64,000 bases of DNA from JBCBKL01 sp038521825 (GTDB lineage Bacteria > Pseudomonadota > Alphaproteobacteria > Rhodobacterales > Rhodobacteraceae), in the NCBI GenBank assembly GCA_038521825.1, contig JBCBKL010000008.1, forward strand, positions 62,001 through 126,000, written 5' to 3'. A program made the translations under genes and the position numbers. Positions 8,284 through 16,492 of this stretch are shown piece after piece (within the stretch, counting starts at the first letter, position 1; the number at the start of each line of letters is the position of its first letter). The notes under the pieces were generated by a model, which saw nothing but the letters and a program-made list of their open reading frames with translations, was not told the DNA's origin and did no database searches.

Positions 8284-9787
8284 CGCATCGCTGCTTGCCG
8301 CATCGGTCGCAACAGCCGCCACCGCCGATCCGCAATTCGTCCCCGTCCCCGTACCTACGCACCAATACGACGGCGGATGGGAACACTTCGTCGGTGGTGG
8401 CGTAGCTGTCTTTGACTGCAATGGCGACCGCAAGCTTGACATGGTGGCCGCGGGCGGAAGCAGGCCTGCGGCGCTGATGATCAACGAAAGCGACGGCGCG
8501 ATACGCTTTCGGATGGAACCGCTACCGATCCTTGGCTCCACGGGTGCATATCCCATAGATCTCGACAATGACGGGCTGGCCGATCTGGCCGTGCTACGCG
8601 TTGGTCGGGATCAGATCCTGCGTGGACGCGGCGATTGCACCTTTGAGGAAGCAGATATCCGCATCGACTTTGCAGACCGCTGGAGCACCGCATTCTCCGC
8701 GACATGGGAGGCGGACCAGGACCGCCCCACCCTCGCGTTCGGGCATTACGTTGATCGCGCCGACCCAAACGGCCCATTCGAAGCCTGCGATATCAACACG
8801 CTCTATCGACCCTCCGAGCCCGGCTATGCGGCAACGTCCCTTACACCAGGGCACTGCGCCCTGTCTGTTCTCTTCACCGACTGGTCCCGCGGCGGGCAAC
8901 CCGATCTGCGTATCAGCAACGACCGCCACTATTATGTCAGCGACGGTGCCGAACAGCTTTGGCGGCTTGACCGAGAGCCACGCTTGTTAACCGAGGCAGA
9001 CGGCTGGGTTCCCCACAAACTCTGGGGCATGGGCATCGCAACGCGCGACATCGACCGGGATGGGCGGGACGAGGTCTTTCTCAGTTCCATGGGCGACCAG
9101 CGGCTTCAGCGGCAAACCGGTGACGGGCCGACCTATGAGGATGTTCCCTTCGAGCTCGGTACGACCGCGCATCGTCCCTATACTGGGGGTGACGGGCGCC
9201 CGTCGACGGGTTGGCATATCGCTTTCGGCGATGTCGACAATGACGGACGCGACGATGTGTTCATCGCCAAGGGGAATGTGCAGCAGATGCCCGGTATGGC
9301 GATGGAGGATCCCAACAATCTGTTGATGCAAAACCCCGATGGCACTTTTCGCGAGGCGGGGGAAACAGCGGGCATTTCCAGCCTGCACCGGGGTCGGGGC
9401 GCGGCGCTTGCTGATTTCAACAATGACGGGCGCTTGGATCTGGTCGTGGTCAACCGGCGCGCACCGCTTGAAGTTTGGCAGAATAACAGCGCCGGCGACG
9501 GGAATTGGCTGAGCGTCACCTTGCGCCAGCCGCCGCCCAACACAGATGCCATCGGCGCATGGATAGAGGTGGACGATGGCAAGACGATCCAGTCTCGCGA
9601 AGTCACCATCGGTGGTGGCCATGCGGGCGGTTTGCTGGGCCCGCAGCATTTCGGGCTAGGCGATGCAGTTGACATCCGGGTGCGGGTCAGATGGCCGGGA
9701 TCACGCTGGAGCGATTGGCAATCAATCGCTCCAAACGCCCATGTTATGCTCAGTCGAACTTCAGACGGTTTCGACTTGAGCGAGTAG
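8273..9787 (+). CDS. Exported FG-GAP/VCBS repeat protein with C-terminal ASPIC/UnbV domain (CRTAC1-like)
   Basis: 504-residue exported protein. The ATG at 8273 gives a signal peptide (MRFSASLLAASVATAATA). The mature part has repeated calcium-type loops of an integrin-like beta-propeller: DCNGDRKLD, DLDNDGLAD, DIDRDGRDE, DVDNDGRDD and DFNNDGRLD. The C-terminal 90 residues (AIGAWIEVDDGKTIQSREV, then GGGHAGGLLGPQHFGLG) form the ASPIC/UnbV domain. Such proteins are extracellular and probably bind carbohydrate or protein partners; no enzymatic role is visible. The gene begins inside the last codons of the ROK gene, so the two are probably cotranscribed, which links it to the sugar locus. An in-frame upstream start at 8147 would lie inside the ROK gene and lack a signal peptide. 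Confidence 0.83.
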   Translation: MRFSASLLAASVATAATADPQFVPVPVPTHQYDGGWEHFVGGGVAVFDCNGDRKLDMVAAGGSRPAALMINESDGAIRFRMEPLPILGSTGAYPIDLDNDGLADLAVLRVGRDQILRGRGDCTFEEADIRIDFADRWSTAFSATWEADQDRPTLAFGHYVDRADPNGPFEACDINTLYRPSEPGYAATSLTPGHCALSVLFTDWSRGGQPDLRISNDRHYYVSDGAEQLWRLDREPRLLTEADGWVPHKLWGMGIATRDIDRDGRDEVFLSSMGDQRLQRQTGDGPTYEDVPFELGTTAHRPYTGGDGRPSTGWHIAFGDVDNDGRDDVFIAKGNVQQMPGMAMEDPNNLLMQNPDGTFREAGETAGISSLHRGRGAALADFNNDGRLDLVVVNRRAPLEVWQNNSAGDGNWLSVTLRQPPPNTDAIGAWIEVDDGKTIQSREVTIGGGHAGGLLGPQHFGLGDAVDIRVRVRWPGSRWSDWQSIAPNAHVMLSRTSDGFDLSE

Positions 9788-9967
9788 CGTGAAAGGTCAG
9801 AGACCGCCGGTCCTCGCGGCGCCAAATGACCGTCGGCGGCAGCGCCACCGTCCAGGAAAACAGCCATAATTATCCAGGTGTCGCCGCCTCATCTCGCGGG
9901 GATGCTGTCTACGCGTTGCGAAGTTATGCCCAAGACTACCCAAACGGATTGCCGGATTGACTTATCC

Positions 9968-9980
9968 GAGTAATTTACTC
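9968..9980. promoter_or_regulatory. Palindrome upstream of the hemP operon, candidate iron/heme-responsive operator
   Basis: GAGTAA-T-TTACTC is a perfect 6-bp inverted repeat with one central base, 75 bases before the first gene of the hemP operon. The surrounding 15 bases, CGA-N9-TCA, are one mismatch away from the TGA-N9-TCA iron-Rhodo box described for Rhodobacterales. The rest of the 267-base gap (9788-10054) holds no other feature I can support. Confidence 0.4.
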
Positions 9981-10054
9981 AGATTTATCATCAATAGCCA
10001 GCCACCGAATCCCGGGGCGAGCCATAAACGCAGACTGCTGAAAGGAGTGCGCAG

Positions 10055-10207
10055 ATGGAACTCGTCCACGTGACCGCCGAAGACACCGTATCGGACTGGC
10101 GTGAAACCATGAGAGTTGCGGTCGATCTGAGCTTGCCGAACCCGTTCAACATCGAATGGTTGATCGACCGGACCGAGACCGGGGAATGGGAAGGGATGTG
10201 GTGGTGA
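10055..10207 (+). CDS. Small unknown protein, first gene of the hemP operon
   Basis: 50-residue protein (MELVHVTAEDTVSDW ... EWEGMWW) that is acidic, soluble-looking and ends in two tryptophans. A strong ribosome-binding site AAAGGAG (10041-10047) sits 7 bases before the ATG. Its TGA overlaps the GTG start of hemP by four bases (GTGA), so hemP translation probably depends on it. I do not recognise the family. The codon pattern looks coding and the strong ribosome-binding site argues for a real gene; alternatively it could be a leader peptide that sets hemP expression. Confidence 0.6.
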   Translation: MELVHVTAEDTVSDWRETMRVAVDLSLPNPFNIEWLIDRTETGEWEGMWW

Positions 10208-10365
10208 ACGCTGCCAGTGAAACGGCGATCCAGCCCGACAAGAGGCCGCCGATGTACGACGCAACTGACTTGACGAAAGGCGGTCACCTGGCCCGGATCA
10301 AACTGGAGGATCAGCTATATACGCTGCGCATCACGCGGGCGGGCAAGCTGATACTAACGAAATGA
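10204..10365 (+). CDS. hemP: Hemin uptake protein HemP
   Basis: 53-residue HemP-family protein. The C-terminal half, with YDATDLTKGGHLARI and then YTLRITRAGKLILTK, is the family signature; members are about 40-70 residues and are linked to heme or iron acquisition, and in some bacteria act on hmu operon expression. The GTG at 10204 is chosen because it gives a four-base overlap with the upstream gene; an internal ATG at 10252 (MYDATDL) is the alternative. The stop overlaps the next start (ATGA). No heme transporter genes are adjacent in this window. Confidence 0.85.
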   Translation: MNAASETAIQPDKRPPMYDATDLTKGGHLARIKLEDQLYTLRITRAGKLILTK

Positions 10366-10829
10366 AGGGGACAAAGCCGATGCGTGGTGGTGCGCCAGTT
10401 GGCTATGTCACCGAGCTGGAACCCATCGAGGCAGGGGCCGTCCTGTACCTTCGCCTTTGGTGCGATGGCCCCGAGTCCCAGGCGCAGGTGTGGAATGACT
10501 TCGCCGTTGCCCTTGGACCCAAGCATGGCCGGAAAGCCCTGGAATCGTTTGAGAGGCTGTGCGATCTATGCGTCCGCCATGGACGTCGACCATTGATGCG
10601 CCATCATGTGACCTGCAAATGCCTTGGCGCCGACGAGTCGTGTTTTGCAAACTTCGTCGGCTATGCCAGCGAAGGCGAACGCGAAGACGCTCTTCTGATC
10701 GCGACCACGATCGTGCGGCCCGACATGGCACCGTCTCTTGTCGGTCTTGCACAGGAATTTGGCCTCGCGCTTCGGCGGATGACACTCAAAGCCAATCCGC
10801 CCATCAGCAAATCCGCAACCCTTCACTAA
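10362..10829 (+). CDS. Unknown protein with cysteine/histidine cluster, third gene of the hemP operon
   Basis: 155-residue protein of unrecognised family. It is soluble, without a signal peptide. The centre carries a striking cluster, CDLCVRHGRRPLMRHHV followed by CKCLGADESC, with five Cys and three His within about 35 residues, which suggests binding of metal, heme or an Fe-S cluster. The start overlaps the hemP stop by four bases (ATGA), so the three genes form a tight translationally coupled set. A role in heme or iron handling is inferred only from context. It converges on ileS with a 51-base gap. Confidence 0.72.
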   Translation: MKGTKPMRGGAPVGYVTELEPIEAGAVLYLRLWCDGPESQAQVWNDFAVALGPKHGRKALESFERLCDLCVRHGRRPLMRHHVTCKCLGADESCFANFVGYASEGEREDALLIATTIVRPDMAPSLVGLAQEFGLALRRMTLKANPPISKSATLH

Positions 10830-10880
10830 AAAGGGCAGTGCGCCATCAAGCCAAAGCCGCGTCATAGTCTGCAACAACCT

Positions 10881-13784
10881 CTACCCAAGCGCCTCGTCGC
10901 AGCGGCGGCAGACCCCAACATGCGTGTGGGCGCCTACATCGGGCAGGATCTTCCAGCAGCGGTGGCACTTCTCGCCCTCGGCTCGCTCAAAGACCACACC
11001 AACGCCCTCAACCTCGGGCATCCGAAATGCCTCTGCCGGGGCCGGATCGCTGGTCACCGATATTCCGGAGGTGATGCAGATGTCGTCAAAGGCGATGGTT
11101 TTGAGCACCGCCTCGGTCTCGGCACTCACGTGAACGACAGGGGCCGCTTCAAGCGATGCACCGATCACCTTGTCCGTCCGCTGAACCTCCAGCGCACCGG
11201 TCACAACACGCCGGACCCGACGGATCGCAGTCCATTTCTCGGCCAGTGCATCGTCACGCCATGCCGCCGGGGTTTCCGGGATGTCGGTCAGATGGACCGA
11301 GCTGTCGTCGCCCGGGAACCGCTCCAGCCAGACCTCTTCCATCGTGAAGACAAGGATTGGAGCCAGCCAGGTGGTCAGGCGGTGGAACAACAAATCCAGG
11401 ACCGTCCGCGCCGCACGCCGCCGTTCGGTATCACCATCGCAATAAAGCGCATCCTTGCGGATGTCGAAATAGAACGCGCTCAGATCCACTGTGGCGAAGG
11501 TAAAGACGGCGGAAAACACCCCCTGAAAGTCGAACGATTGGTACCCCGCGCGCACAACCTGATCGAGTTCCGCCAATCGGTGCAGCACCCAGCGTTCCAG
11601 TTCCGGCATGTCGGCCGGCTCCACCCGGTCAGCTTCGGAAAAGTCGGCGAGCGAACCCAGCATGAACCGCATGGTGTTACGCAGGCGGCGGTAGCTGTCG
11701 GCGGTGCCTTTCAGGATCTCGGGGCCGATCCGCTGGTCGGCGGTGTAATCGGTCTGCGCCACCCAGAGCCGCAGGATATCTGCGCCGTACTGTCTCACAA
11801 CCTCATCCGGCACGATCGTGTTGCCCAATGACTTGGACATCTTCATACCCTTCTCGTCGAGCGTGAAGCCATGCGTGACGACGTTCCGATAGGGCGCGTG
11901 CCCTGTCGTACCGACCGATTGAAGAAGGGACGAGTGGAACCAGCCGCGGTGCTGGTCGGTGCCTTCCATATAGACATCGGCGATGCCATCCTCGGTGCCA
12001 TCGTCGCGGTCGCGCAGGGTGAAAGCGTGGGTTGATCCGGAATCGAACCAGACATCCAGAATGTCGGTCACCTGATCGTAGTCATCCGGGTTATAGTCGT
12101 TACCCAGGAACCGTTCCTTTGCACCGTCCTCGTACCAGGCGTCGGCCCCTTCAGCCTCGAACGCCTCAACGATCCGTTGATTGATCTTTGGATCCCGCAG
12201 CAGGAAATCCGGATCGGTCGGCAGCGCGCCCTTTTTGGTGAAGCAGGTCAGCGGCACGCCCCAGGCCCGCTGGCGACTGAGCACCCAATCGGGCCGCGCC
12301 TCGATCATGGAATAGAGCCGGTTGCGCCCGGATTTCGGGGTCCAGTTGACATTGTCGATCTCGGTCAGGGCCCGCTCGCGGATGGTGGTCCCATGCGCGT
12401 TCTGGCCGTCGCCCACCGGTTTGTCGATGGCAGCAAACCATTGCGGCGTGTTGCGATAGATGACGGGGGCCTTGGACCGCCAGGAATGGGGATAGCTGTG
12501 CTTGATCTTGCCCCGGGCCAGCAGCCCGCCGACCTCGACAAGCTTGTCGATGATGGCAGCGTTCGCATTCCCTTCCTTACCGTTCGGCTTAAGGATTGCT
12601 TTACCGCCGAAGAATGGCAGGTCATCGCGGAACCGACCATCGGGATTGACGTTGTAGGTGATGACGTCTTCGAGCATGCCCAGGTCGCGGTAGAGCTCAA
12701 ACTCCTCCATCCCGTGGGACGGAGCGCAGTGGACAAAACCGGTCCCCTCCTCGTCGGTCACGAAATCGGCGGCGCGGAAATCGCGGATCTGATCCCATTC
12801 GCCTGCTGAATCAGCCGATCCGTTCAGCGGGTGGGTCAGCTTTATCTTGGCCAGATCATCTTGAGTGACATCGCAAAGGCGGCGATACATCGTCTCATCC
12901 AGTCGCGCCCGGCTCATCACGTCGGCAGCGAGTTTGTCCGCCAGAATGTAACGGTCCCCGATCCTTGCCCAGCACTCTTCAGGTCGACCGGTGATCTCAT
13001 AGAGACCGTACGAAATGTCTTCCCCATAAACGACAGCCTTGTTCGAGGGCATCGTCCACGGTGTCGTAGTCCAGATCACCACAAAGGCGTTGTCGAGCGT
13101 CACATCGCCGGTCTCAACCACTCGAAACTTCACCCAGATCGTAAAGCTTTCCTTGTCATGATACTCGACCTCCGCTTCGGCCAGCGCCGTCTGTTCAACG
13201 GGCGACCACATCACGGGTTTTGAGCCCTGATAAAGCGTGCCATTCACCAGGAACTTCATGAATTCCTCGGCGATCACGCGTTCGGCATGGAAATCCATCG
13301 TGAGGTACGGATCCGCCCAGTTCCCGGTGATGCCAAGGCGTTTGAATTCCTCGCGCTGGATGTCGACCCAGCCTTCGGCAAATTTCCGGCATTCGGCGCG
13401 GAAGTCGTTGATTGGGACCTCATCCTTATTCTTGCCCTGCTTGCGGTATTGCTCTTCGATCTTCCATTCGATCGGCAGGCCGTGACAATCCCATCCTGGC
13501 ACATAGCGGCTGTCGTAACCCATCATCTGGTGCGACCGAACGATCATGTCCTTGATCGTCTTGTTCAGCGCGTGGCCGATATGCAGATGCCCGTTGGCGT
13601 AGGGCGGACCGTCATGAAGGGTGAAGGGCTCGCGGCCCTGCTTTTCGCGCAGGCGGTCATAGACGCCGATCCGTTCCCACCGGGCCAGCCAGTCAGGTTC
13701 GCGTCTGGGTAGCCCGGCCCGCATGGGGAAATCGGTCTTGGGCAGGTTCAGCGTGTCTTTATACTCGGGTGCGTCGGCGCTCAT
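10881..13784 (-). CDS. ileS: Isoleucine--tRNA ligase
   Basis: Class I aminoacyl-tRNA synthetase charging tRNA-Ile; 967 residues. HIGH motif is at residues 68-71 in the segment PPYANGHLHIGHALNK, the KMSKS loop is in GMKMSKSLGNTI about two-thirds along, and the editing (CP1) domain lies between. The C-terminus keeps the zinc finger CHRCWKILPDVGAHTHVG followed by CRRC, as in the shorter, bacterial-type IleRS. Transcribed alone on the minus strand. The 189 bases upstream (13785-13973) hold only its promoter region; I could not pick a convincing -35/-10 pair. Confidence 0.98.
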   Translation of the reverse strand: MSADAPEYKDTLNLPKTDFPMRAGLPRREPDWLARWERIGVYDRLREKQGREPFTLHDGPPYANGHLHIGHALNKTIKDMIVRSHQMMGYDSRYVPGWDCHGLPIEWKIEEQYRKQGKNKDEVPINDFRAECRKFAEGWVDIQREEFKRLGITGNWADPYLTMDFHAERVIAEEFMKFLVNGTLYQGSKPVMWSPVEQTALAEAEVEYHDKESFTIWVKFRVVETGDVTLDNAFVVIWTTTPWTMPSNKAVVYGEDISYGLYEITGRPEECWARIGDRYILADKLAADVMSRARLDETMYRRLCDVTQDDLAKIKLTHPLNGSADSAGEWDQIRDFRAADFVTDEEGTGFVHCAPSHGMEEFELYRDLGMLEDVITYNVNPDGRFRDDLPFFGGKAILKPNGKEGNANAAIIDKLVEVGGLLARGKIKHSYPHSWRSKAPVIYRNTPQWFAAIDKPVGDGQNAHGTTIRERALTEIDNVNWTPKSGRNRLYSMIEARPDWVLSRQRAWGVPLTCFTKKGALPTDPDFLLRDPKINQRIVEAFEAEGADAWYEDGAKERFLGNDYNPDDYDQVTDILDVWFDSGSTHAFTLRDRDDGTEDGIADVYMEGTDQHRGWFHSSLLQSVGTTGHAPYRNVVTHGFTLDEKGMKMSKSLGNTIVPDEVVRQYGADILRLWVAQTDYTADQRIGPEILKGTADSYRRLRNTMRFMLGSLADFSEADRVEPADMPELERWVLHRLAELDQVVRAGYQSFDFQGVFSAVFTFATVDLSAFYFDIRKDALYCDGDTERRRAARTVLDLLFHRLTTWLAPILVFTMEEVWLERFPGDDSSVHLTDIPETPAAWRDDALAEKWTAIRRVRRVVTGALEVQRTDKVIGASLEAAPVVHVSAETEAVLKTIAFDDICITSGISVTSDPAPAEAFRMPEVEGVGVVFERAEGEKCHRCWKILPDVGAHTHVGVCRRCDEALG

Positions 13785-13973
13785 CTTTGGCGTCCCTCAG
13801 ATACGGTCTGTTCTGGATCAGGTCGGTGCGTTTGGTCATACACCTTGGCCCGGCGTCTCAACGGATCAGAGCGCCGGGTTGATAATTCGAATAATGATCG
13901 CGAATGCGCGCAACATGACGCGGGTTATAGGGCCGGTCCTAAGGGGTAACAAGCCCCCTGCCCCGACGCGATT

Positions 13974-14438
13974 TCAGCCGAAAGACAGCCCTGCTTCGGG
14001 GTCGCGCAAGGCCTGCAGGCGCCGCGCTGCATGGATCGCGAATTTCTGAACCATGACCTTGCGGCGGGCCGGTTTTAGCTTGTCTTCTTCGGCCATCCGC
14101 ACGATCTCGGCATCATAGCTGTCGGCAATCATCAGGCCGGTTTCAAGCGGCAGCAGCTCTGTTGGAAAGGCATCGTCCACCGCCCAAAAGAAGCGGTCGC
14201 ACCATTCCAGATATCCCTGCCATTTGTGATCAGACTGGTAGTCGGCGCGGGACGATTTGCATTCAACGACCCAAAGCTCGCCCTTCGGACCAAGCGCCAG
14301 TACATCGACACGCAGGCCACGGGACGGAACAAACTCATCGATGCACACCATGCCGTGGCTCGAAAGGTGTCGCATGACGCCCCGGGCCAGTATCTGGCCG
14401 GGCAGCAGATCTGTCTGTGCGGGTTCCGAAAATAACAT
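13974..14438 (-). CDS. mmcB: MmcB-family DNA repair protein
   Basis: 154-residue protein of the MmcB family (PF06319), a PD-(D/E)XK nuclease-like fold tied to the mutagenic DNA damage response in alphaproteobacteria. Visible are RVDVLALGPKGELWVVECKSS, which supplies the nuclease-like D-x(n)-E-x-K core, and GYLEWCDRFFWAVDDAFP. The ATG at 14438 (MLFSEPAQTD) is preferred over an upstream ATG at 14513, since the longer form would enter the promoter of the divergent cupin operon and add a cysteine-rich leader. Biochemical activity is not settled for the family. Confidence 0.85.
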   Translation of the reverse strand: MLFSEPAQTDLLPGQILARGVMRHLSSHGMVCIDEFVPSRGLRVDVLALGPKGELWVVECKSSRADYQSDHKWQGYLEWCDRFFWAVDDAFPTELLPLETGLMIADSYDAEIVRMAEEDKLKPARRKVMVQKFAIHAARRLQALRDPEAGLSFG

Positions 14439-14486
14439 GCTCCGAATATGAACAATCCATGAACATTTGCAAGCAACGAACGGCCC

Positions 14487-14516
14487 TTGACATAATACCA
14501 TATGGTATCCCATAAA
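14487..14516 (+). promoter_or_regulatory. Promoter with a 14-bp palindrome in the spacer (candidate ArsR operator)
   Basis: TTGACA (14487-14492) and CATAAA (14511-14516) are spaced by 18 bases and form a good sigma-70 promoter. Within the spacer lies the perfect palindrome ATACCATATGGTAT (14495-14508). The promoter faces the cupin-ArsR-SRPBCC operon, whose own ArsR-type repressor is the obvious candidate to bind between -35 and -10 and block transcription. Confidence 0.65.
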
Positions 14517-14548
14517 TGATACCGAAAGGTTTTATTATGGAGGTATTG

Positions 14549-14956
14549 ATGCTCAAACAGCTGACCGTGACACTCATGCTGACCGGTCCGGCCGCTGCCC
14601 AGCCGGAAATCACGCTGGTCTCGCCCGATGCTTGGGACTTTGAAACGACGCCGGAAGGTGTGGGATTTGCCGCGCTGGACGGCGATCGATTTGCGGAGCC
14701 CTACAGCGCCATGGTTCGCCTGCCCGCTGGCACGGTCAGCCCGCTTCACCTCAAATCGGCGGACATGATCGGGGTCATGATCGAGGGTACGATGACCCAT
14801 ACGCGGGCCAATCAACCGGCCGAACCCATTGGACCCGGTGCGTTCTACCGAATCCCAGCAGGACTCGCGCATGTATCATCATGTATCTCTGACGTGCCCT
14901 GTGTCACTTTCCTCTATCAAGATGGCGCGTTCGACTTCGTGCCGATTACGCAATGA
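14549..14956 (+). CDS. Exported cupin-domain protein
   Basis: 135-residue cupin with an N-terminal signal peptide (MLKQLTVTLMLTGPAAAQ). The double-stranded beta-helix motifs are visible as MVRLPAGTVSPLHLKSADMIGVMIEG and PIGPGAFYRIPAGLAHVSSC. The ATG at 14549 is preceded by GGAGG (14539-14543) at ideal spacing; an in-frame start at 14516 would overlap the -10 region. Metal ligands look partial: His in the first motif and in GLAH are present. Its stop overlaps the ArsR start by four bases. Function unknown; exported cupins of this kind are often annotated only as cupin-domain proteins. Confidence 0.78.
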   Translation: MLKQLTVTLMLTGPAAAQPEITLVSPDAWDFETTPEGVGFAALDGDRFAEPYSAMVRLPAGTVSPLHLKSADMIGVMIEGTMTHTRANQPAEPIGPGAFYRIPAGLAHVSSCISDVPCVTFLYQDGAFDFVPITQ

Positions 14957-15276
14957 CCGCGCTGCAACCGGCCTTTCGGGCCCTCGCCGATCCCACCCGA
15001 AGAGATATCCTGCGTCTGCTTAGCGCATCGGACATGACGGTCGGCCAAGTCGCGGGCAAGTTCCAGATGACCCGGGCAGCCGTGAAAAAGCATCTGGTCA
15101 TCCTGGAAGAAGGCGACCTGATCGCCACCCGACGATCCGGACGCGAGACAATCAACAGCCTCAATGCGCAGGCGCTGCGCCCCGTCTTTGACTGGATCGG
15201 TTACTTCGACCGGTTCTGGGATGACCGCCTGTCCGATCTGAAATCCACACTCGAAAATGGGGAGACCCCGGAATGA
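14953..15276 (+). CDS. ArsR-family transcriptional regulator
   Basis: 107-residue winged-helix repressor. MTALQPAFRALADPTRRDILRLL is the typical ArsR start, followed by MTVGQVAGKFQMTRAAVKKHLVILEE, the recognition helix region, and the beta-wing (LIATRRSGRE). There are no ELCVCDL-type metal cysteines, so it belongs to the metal-free group usually paired with SRPBCC proteins. Overlaps of four bases (ATGA) on both sides couple it to the cupin gene and to the SRPBCC gene. It probably represses its own operon through the palindrome at 14495-14508. Confidence 0.88.
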   Translation: MTALQPAFRALADPTRRDILRLLSASDMTVGQVAGKFQMTRAAVKKHLVILEEGDLIATRRSGRETINSLNAQALRPVFDWIGYFDRFWDDRLSDLKSTLENGETPE

Positions 15277-15689
15277 CCACCCAAACGATCCGCAAATCCA
15301 TCTTTCTGGCGGCCGACCCGACAAAGGTCTGGGATCACCTGACCAAATCCGAACTGCTGGAAAAGTGGTTTCACCCATCCGAAGCTGATCTGGCCGAGGG
15401 GGAGGAATACACCCTGCTTGCTGAACGCGGCGGCGACCGCATGTGTTGGGGTAAGGTCGAGGCGATGGATCCCGTGACCTACATGAGATGGGCCTTCACG
15501 GTGAAACCGCTCAACGGCCACATGACTCATGTCGAATGGCGGCTCGCCCCGGTCAATGGCGGGACAAGCCTGACGCTCGAACACTCCGGATTGCCCGACG
15601 GAGCCGAGCGGTTCGGTCTGGTTCTGGCTCTCGATGAGGGCTGGCATGGCTTCGTGGGTGCCTTGCAGAAACTGGCGAACCAGGGCTGA
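15273..15689 (+). CDS. SRPBCC (AHSA1-like) domain protein
   Basis: 138-residue START/Bet v1-fold protein. Typical AHSA1 segments are RKSIFLAADPTKVWDHLTKSELLEKWFHPSE at the start and GTSLTLEHSGLPDGAERFG near the end. Such proteins bind hydrophobic ligands in a deep pocket; the ligand is unknown. It is the third gene of the coupled cupin-ArsR-SRPBCC operon. ArsR and AHSA1 genes paired this way are common in proteobacteria and are thought to form ligand-response units, but the chemistry is not known. Confidence 0.85.
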   Translation: MTTQTIRKSIFLAADPTKVWDHLTKSELLEKWFHPSEADLAEGEEYTLLAERGGDRMCWGKVEAMDPVTYMRWAFTVKPLNGHMTHVEWRLAPVNGGTSLTLEHSGLPDGAERFGLVLALDEGWHGFVGALQKLANQG

Positions 15690-15725
15690 GCGAACCGCCG
15701 GCGGCGCAAGCCGCCGCCGACCCAT

Positions 15726-16481
15726 TCATTGTGTTGTCATCGCCTTCGTCACGACGAAGGGCTTGCTTTCGATCAGATTGAGGTACTTGCGCAGGCGAAC
15801 GTCCGGCGGCAGAGCGGTGCGATCATCGCACAGTTCTTGCTGGACCAGCTTGGCTTCTGGCGTGAAGGGGACACCGCAGCTCTCGAACACCTCTTGCGGC
15901 AGATAGACAACGTGGCGGCGCAGTGTCACAGCCAGGCTGCGCTCGACAGGCCGAAACTTGGCCTCGCCACCCTCGTTGACCCACGCCTCACTGGTTTCGA
16001 TCAGTGAAGCGCTTACGGTGCAAACCCGCTCGCCTAATGCCATAGAGCGGGCCATCAGGCACTCGCAATCTTCTGGGTTCTGATAGGTGAATTCGTTGCT
16101 CATCAGGCTGGACGCGCTGCCAACAAAGGTCAGGCCGCTGCTGCGCACCACATCTTCGGCCTTTTTCGCTTCGAGCAGCCCCATCTGCTCGGCCAACTCC
16201 GCGGACCAAGCGACAATCCGTTGCGCGCGGTTGAAATAGAATTCGGATTTCGGAACGTTTTCCAACACGTCCGCGGACACAACCGCATTGCAGATGCGCG
16301 AAATCGAGCCGCGCTCGTTGGGCAGCACTACAATATCGCCCGCCGAAAGTGGTTCAGCCTCGACCGGGCGGGCAAAGGCGTTGGCCGCGATGATGTCCTT
16401 TCGGGTAATATCGCTGATCAAGTAGTACGCAGCACCCCCGATCACCATGAAAACTGCGGCGATCTTGATTTCTCTCCAAAA
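15726..16481 (-). CDS. Unknown membrane-anchored protein
   Basis: About 251 residues with one N-terminal transmembrane anchor (IKIAAVFMVIGGAAYYLI) and a large exported domain containing several Cys (CNAVV, DCECLMARSMALGERVC, SCGVPF, ELCDD). The region AFARPVEAEPLSAGDIVVLP faintly recalls an SAF-like fold but I would not name a family. The start at 16481 (MFWREIK) follows the stop of the small upstream gene by 11 bases; an in-frame ATG at 16544 would overlap that gene by 52 bases. The two genes look like one operon. Confidence 0.6.
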   Translation of the reverse strand, partial: FWREIKIAAVFMVIGGAAYYLISDITRKDIIAANAFARPVEAEPLSAGDIVVLPNERGSISRICNAVVSADVLENVPKSEFYFNRAQRIVAWSAELAEQMGLLEAKKAEDVVRSSGLTFVGSASSLMSNEFTYQNPEDCECLMARSMALGERVCTVSASLIETSEAWVNEGGEAKFRPVERSLAVTLRRHVVYLPQEVFESCGVPFTPEAKLVQQELCDDRTALPPDVRLRKYLNLIESKPFVVTKAMTTQ

Positions 16482-16492
16482 CATCGGACTGG

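Noticed and set aside
10920..11831. A 303-codon open frame on the plus strand
   Set aside because: Antisense to ileS; no motif, and the opposite strand is an essential tRNA synthetase gene.
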